Part shown: positions 60,341 to 64,000 of the stretch, in pieces
Position numbering within the stretch: the stretch's first letter is position 1
Layout of the letters: every line of letters begins with the position of its first letter
Source: Strigops habroptila
Lineage: Eukaryota > Chordata > Aves > Psittaciformes > Psittacidae
NCBI RefSeq assembly: GCF_004027225.2
Contig: NC_044282.2
Span: 65,705,225-65,769,224, forward strand
Direction: 5' to 3'
DNA length: 64,000 nucleotides
Notes under the pieces: generated by a model
Told to the model about the DNA's origin: nothing
Seen by the model: only the letters and a program-made list of their open reading frames with translations
Databases searched by the model: none
Program-made: the position numbers and the translations under genes

Positions 60341-63300
60341 CGGCATTTTGCTGGTTTATCGTGAATGTGGTGTTTCTGTGCATGGTGGCCTGAGCAAGTG
60401 TCTGCAGCCACGAGCGTTTAACCAAAAATACCGATTTTCTTGAAATTCTGAATGAGAGCATTATGGGATGTGTCCTCTGGGTGCAGGGTTATTGCTCTTA
60501 GGGAAATGCTTGGGTTTAGGGTTGGGTTTTTTTGCAGCTACTGGTCAAAATGGAGCGTCATCCTGTCGTTAATACCTTCCTGATCTGTAACGTACTCAAA
60601 ATTGGCATTTTTAATCCAGAGAAACGCAGAGGTTTTCTCCCCATCCTTTCACCTTTTCCGCCCTCCGTGAGCATGCAGGCACCCACTGGAAACTCACCCT
60701 TTTGTCAGTGATACACGGGCTTCGAGGCACCACACAGGAAGTGATAAAGATCCCATTTCAAAGCAAAAAGGTGCAGGATGCTATAGGTGGATATTTCCCC
60801 TCGGTGATTTTGTTTAGCAATCTAGGGTTTTCCCTGGTAAAGAAATACGGAGAGTTAGCACAGCTGACAGCATGTGAACATCTCTTGAATGGTGGGGAAA
60901 AAAGGAAGTGATTTTTGTTTTTATATCTAAACGGTATAAAGATATATATTTTTTTAAAGCCCAAGAGGGAATAGTTGAGACAAAGGATGTTGTTGCTGGA
61001 GATTCAGCATCCTGAATTAGAGGGTTTTTCAGTTAGCATCTGAAATGATTGAAACGAGTCAGGAAAAACATTGTGTCTGACAGGTCTGGGGTTTGGCAGT
61101 TCTGATGGCTTGTTTTTCCTCCTAGAGCAACAAATAATAGGGTTGGGGTCTGGAATCTTTGGGCACTTTTTACACTGTCATTTAGAAAAATGTAAGGGAA
61201 AAAGGAGGCATTCACTGTTTTCTTCTTACAAAGTGATGTGGAAGCTGTTTTGGTGTGTGGGGGGTTTATTAGTTTTGGGTTTTTTTTCTGGGTTTGATTT
61301 TCTTTTTTTTTTTTTCTTCATTGTTTAATACCCTTATGGTCAGGCCCAGGTCTGAAAAATAATGTAGAGCTTCATCCTTTAGTGTGGTTCTTTACACAGC
61401 AGTAAATCACTGAGTTAATGTTTAGTGTGTCAGTAGTGACAGCAGTGTTGTGCTATGGCCGGTCTTGGGAAGGTGCGAGGCATGGGGTAGGAAACTGTTC
61501 CCCAATTTCCCAAGCTGGGTTTGCAGCACAGATTTTGTACAATGTGACACATCTGTGTGTGCTTTGGAATGAAGGCTCATATTGGAATGAGACATTTTAT
61601 TTTCTCTGTGAGTTGTACCAGCAGGATATAAATAGCTATAACAGTGGAAGGTGTCTTTGTAGTGCTGTTGCAGCGCTGAGAGGAGGGGCCTGTGCCGCTT
61701 CAGTTTGTGTTTGGCCTCTCAGCAGGACAATGCGTATGGAAGTACCCTGGCCACAGGGTTCGTTATGTGGGAGAGCAAAGCATCAAGAAATAATCGTTAA
61801 ATTGGTGAACTCAAAATATTTGGTTGAATTTAGACAGTTAAACTAGAATGGGATAATTAATCTGGAAGAAAATTTCATCTGGTAAATCTTTTGAGCCTCA
61901 ACTGCATATTGAGATTATCAAATAGTCCTATATTGCCAAACGAGTATTTTTATTATCATTTTTTCTGTATGACAAGGAAGAGACACTTTATGTCAGTGAT
62001 TTCTGATACACTCTGATATGTCAGATTTAAAACCACGATTGAAATGAAATCTCTTGCCAGGTGCCAGGAATAGTACATAAAAATGGAGGCTATCTTTAGA
62101 AAAATCACATGCAATTTTAACTTTAGGCTTGGCTTTGAAATTTACTGTTCTTGTTCTGCTGCAAGAGGACTTCTGACTGCAATCAGTCTTTGAGGAAGGG
62201 GTGCCTAGAAGGAAGTTCTTGCAACACGTGGGGTAGGAGAGAGGCGGGCAGTGGCACCTCAAAGGTCTAAAGCATTAGAGATGGATGTTGTTCGTGGTGT
62301 AGGACAAGCAGTTAAGTTACTTGGTGGCCTGTAAAATTGCTGTAATTGTATTTAGGGTTTTTGTTTGTGTTGTTCAATGGAAAGAATCAAGCTCAGAGAC
62401 CTGATAAGAATATTAGTATTCATCTTAAAACTTGTCACGTGACCTGTTTGTGAGCTTCCTCATTCTTTTAATTTGAAAGAGTACTTATACATACAAGTTC
62501 TTGCTGTTTGATGACTCAGTAGGAAGTGAAAGAGTCAGTATAAACCACAGTGAAATAGAGAAGAAACTATATATGGTAAAACTTCTTACATACGTGGTCT
62601 TGCACACAGGCAAGCTGAGTAGCTCTTCTTAACACATTCTGAACATACAGCAAATGCATGCAGAAATGAATGATGATGAACTCTTGGCTTCCTTAGATGC
62701 ATAAATTCATTGAGTGTTGGTTGTACTGTTCAAGACATGGTGTGTACTGAGCATTGTACGGAATATGATAGTTGTTCCAAGGGTTGTGTACAATAAGAGA
62801 TGGAAGAGAAACAAGTGCATGGTGTATAAATTGTACTCGAGTTTCAAATAGAGAATGGCAGGAACAGTATTTAATGTCTGACACAAGAAAAGAGAAGCTG
62901 ATTATATTCCAGACTACTGCAGTTAATAACGTTTAACAGAAGATTTTGAGGGATCTCCTGTAAGGAACAGGAGGGAGAAATATCTCATGTTTCTTGTACC
63001 ACTTCAAAAATCTAACACTGTCCAGCATCTATTATTATATACATCTGTGTTTCTTTGGTGCATTTACCTGTTGGTAGTTTGGCCAAGTCTGGTTCTTGAG
63101 CCATAATATCCAATGTCAGGTCGTCACAGACCCACTGAACCAGCAGCTGTACATTTGATACGATGTCAGAGAGAATACTGCAGTGGGGATGCTCTTGTTG
63201 GTGGGGAAACTGATGTACAAGGCTGACTTGTTCCTATCTTCACCAAATTTTCAGGTAGCCAGGAGTGGAAATTTCACACCTGAAGGGGAGGAGACAGAGT

Positions 63301-64000
63301 TAAAATTCTGCCCCATCTGCCAACTGCTGAGTTTACCCAGCTTTGTAAAAATGCCTTTTTTTTTTTAGGCTCTCTGTTCTGGGTGAAAGAGGTAGGGACA
63401 GACTGTGAATGTCCCAGCTTAATCTTGCTCATTGTAGTTCACAGAGATTAAATCTGGTTCTGATTGTGTTTGAGGCTGGTTGGAGGAATGACAATCTGTT
63501 TTTAAAATCCAGGATTTGGTAATTGCCAACATTGTTAACTTTGCAGGAAGGTGTGTCAAGGTCTTAACACGGAAAGGGGCTGGAAGTTACTATTACAGTT
63601 CAAATAGTAAGAACACAGAATAGTATTTTTGTAGGTCAGCACAGTTGTATGTGATTTTGAGAGGTATTTTTAAGGTTGGCCAAGAGACACTTACTGACTT
63701 TGTGCAGTAGTAGTTTGGGTCGCATATCTCAGTGGTTGCTATGTGAATCTCAGGGATTATTTGCTCGGTCCAGGATTTAACAGTGTGGGTAGCAGAACTT
63801 CTTGATGGGTGCTCCAGGAGCTTGAGTTGGAAAGATTCATTTAGATGTAACTGATCTTCTGTTGACCAACACTGTTGGTGATGACTGGTAGGGAAGTTGC
63901 TTCATTCTGGGGGAAGAAAAGGAGGAAAAGCTGTAAGCAAATAGAGGGGTGTGAAGGTGTATGGGCTACCTGGAGGTGCCCAGGTTGTACTTGACCCTTG
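59933..64000 (+). other. ACTR2: ACTR2 intron 1 (incomplete)
   Basis: The donor is at 59933; no acceptor followed by the expected second exon was found to the end of the window. The first ~400 nt are CpG island, and the rest is AT-richer with T runs (about 61303-61316). No CR1 fragment or other transposon was recognised. Confidence 0.75.

Noticed and set aside
59513-60461. Open frames up to 289 codons on the - strand and 224 codons on + in the ACTR2 CpG island
   Set aside because: Same composition effect; the only supported coding exon here is the 16-codon ACTR2 exon on +.

Overview
The window is vertebrate nuclear DNA, almost certainly from a bird. It has spliced genes with GT-AG introns, three CpG-island promoters, and interspersed repeats that are nearly all CR1 LINE 3' ends (the dominant bird repeat) with a few very old MIR-type SINEs and one class III-like retroviral pol remnant. 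No Alu, B1 or L1 type sequence was seen. The gene order CEP68(+) - RAB1A(-) - ACTR2(+) is the conserved order of human 2p14. Species cannot be fixed from the sequence alone.

Layout: (1) 1-2.0 kb, DNA upstream of CEP68. (2) 2.0-13.3 kb, CEP68 on the + strand: CpG-island promoter, a probable untranslated first exon, and six coding exons that join in frame to 748 codons. (3) 13.3-14.8 kb, a short gap between the convergent 3' ends of CEP68 and RAB1A, carrying two CR1 pieces. (4) 14.8-29.4 kb, complete RAB1A on the - strand: six coding exons giving exactly 205 aa, a 3' UTR of about 1.9 kb with several poly(A) signals, and a CpG-island promoter shared with no recognised partner. (5) 30-59.3 kb, a gene-poor interval with MIR and CR1 fragments, an ERV pol remnant, and a cluster of unexplained minus-strand open frames at 35.5-37.1 kb. 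(6) 59.3-64 kb, CpG island and first coding exon of ACTR2 (+ strand, 16 codons), then the start of a long intron 1 that leaves the window.

The three genes do not form a pathway. CEP68 is a centrosome-linker protein, RAB1A a Golgi/ER transport GTPase, and ACTR2 the Arp2 subunit of the Arp2/3 actin nucleator. They are linked by synteny. RAB1A and ACTR2 are divergently oriented 30 kb apart; CEP68 and RAB1A converge with about 1.5 kb between their poly(A) signals.

No clearly new biological system was found. The observations most worth checking are: a pair of diverged ~70-bp elements flanking the CEP68 promoter; a 16-bp CCAAT module duplicated with a 53-bp period in that promoter; the uncertain, lineage-divergent last exon of CEP68; the ORF cluster at 35.5-37.1 kb; and an unusual Arp2 N terminus.
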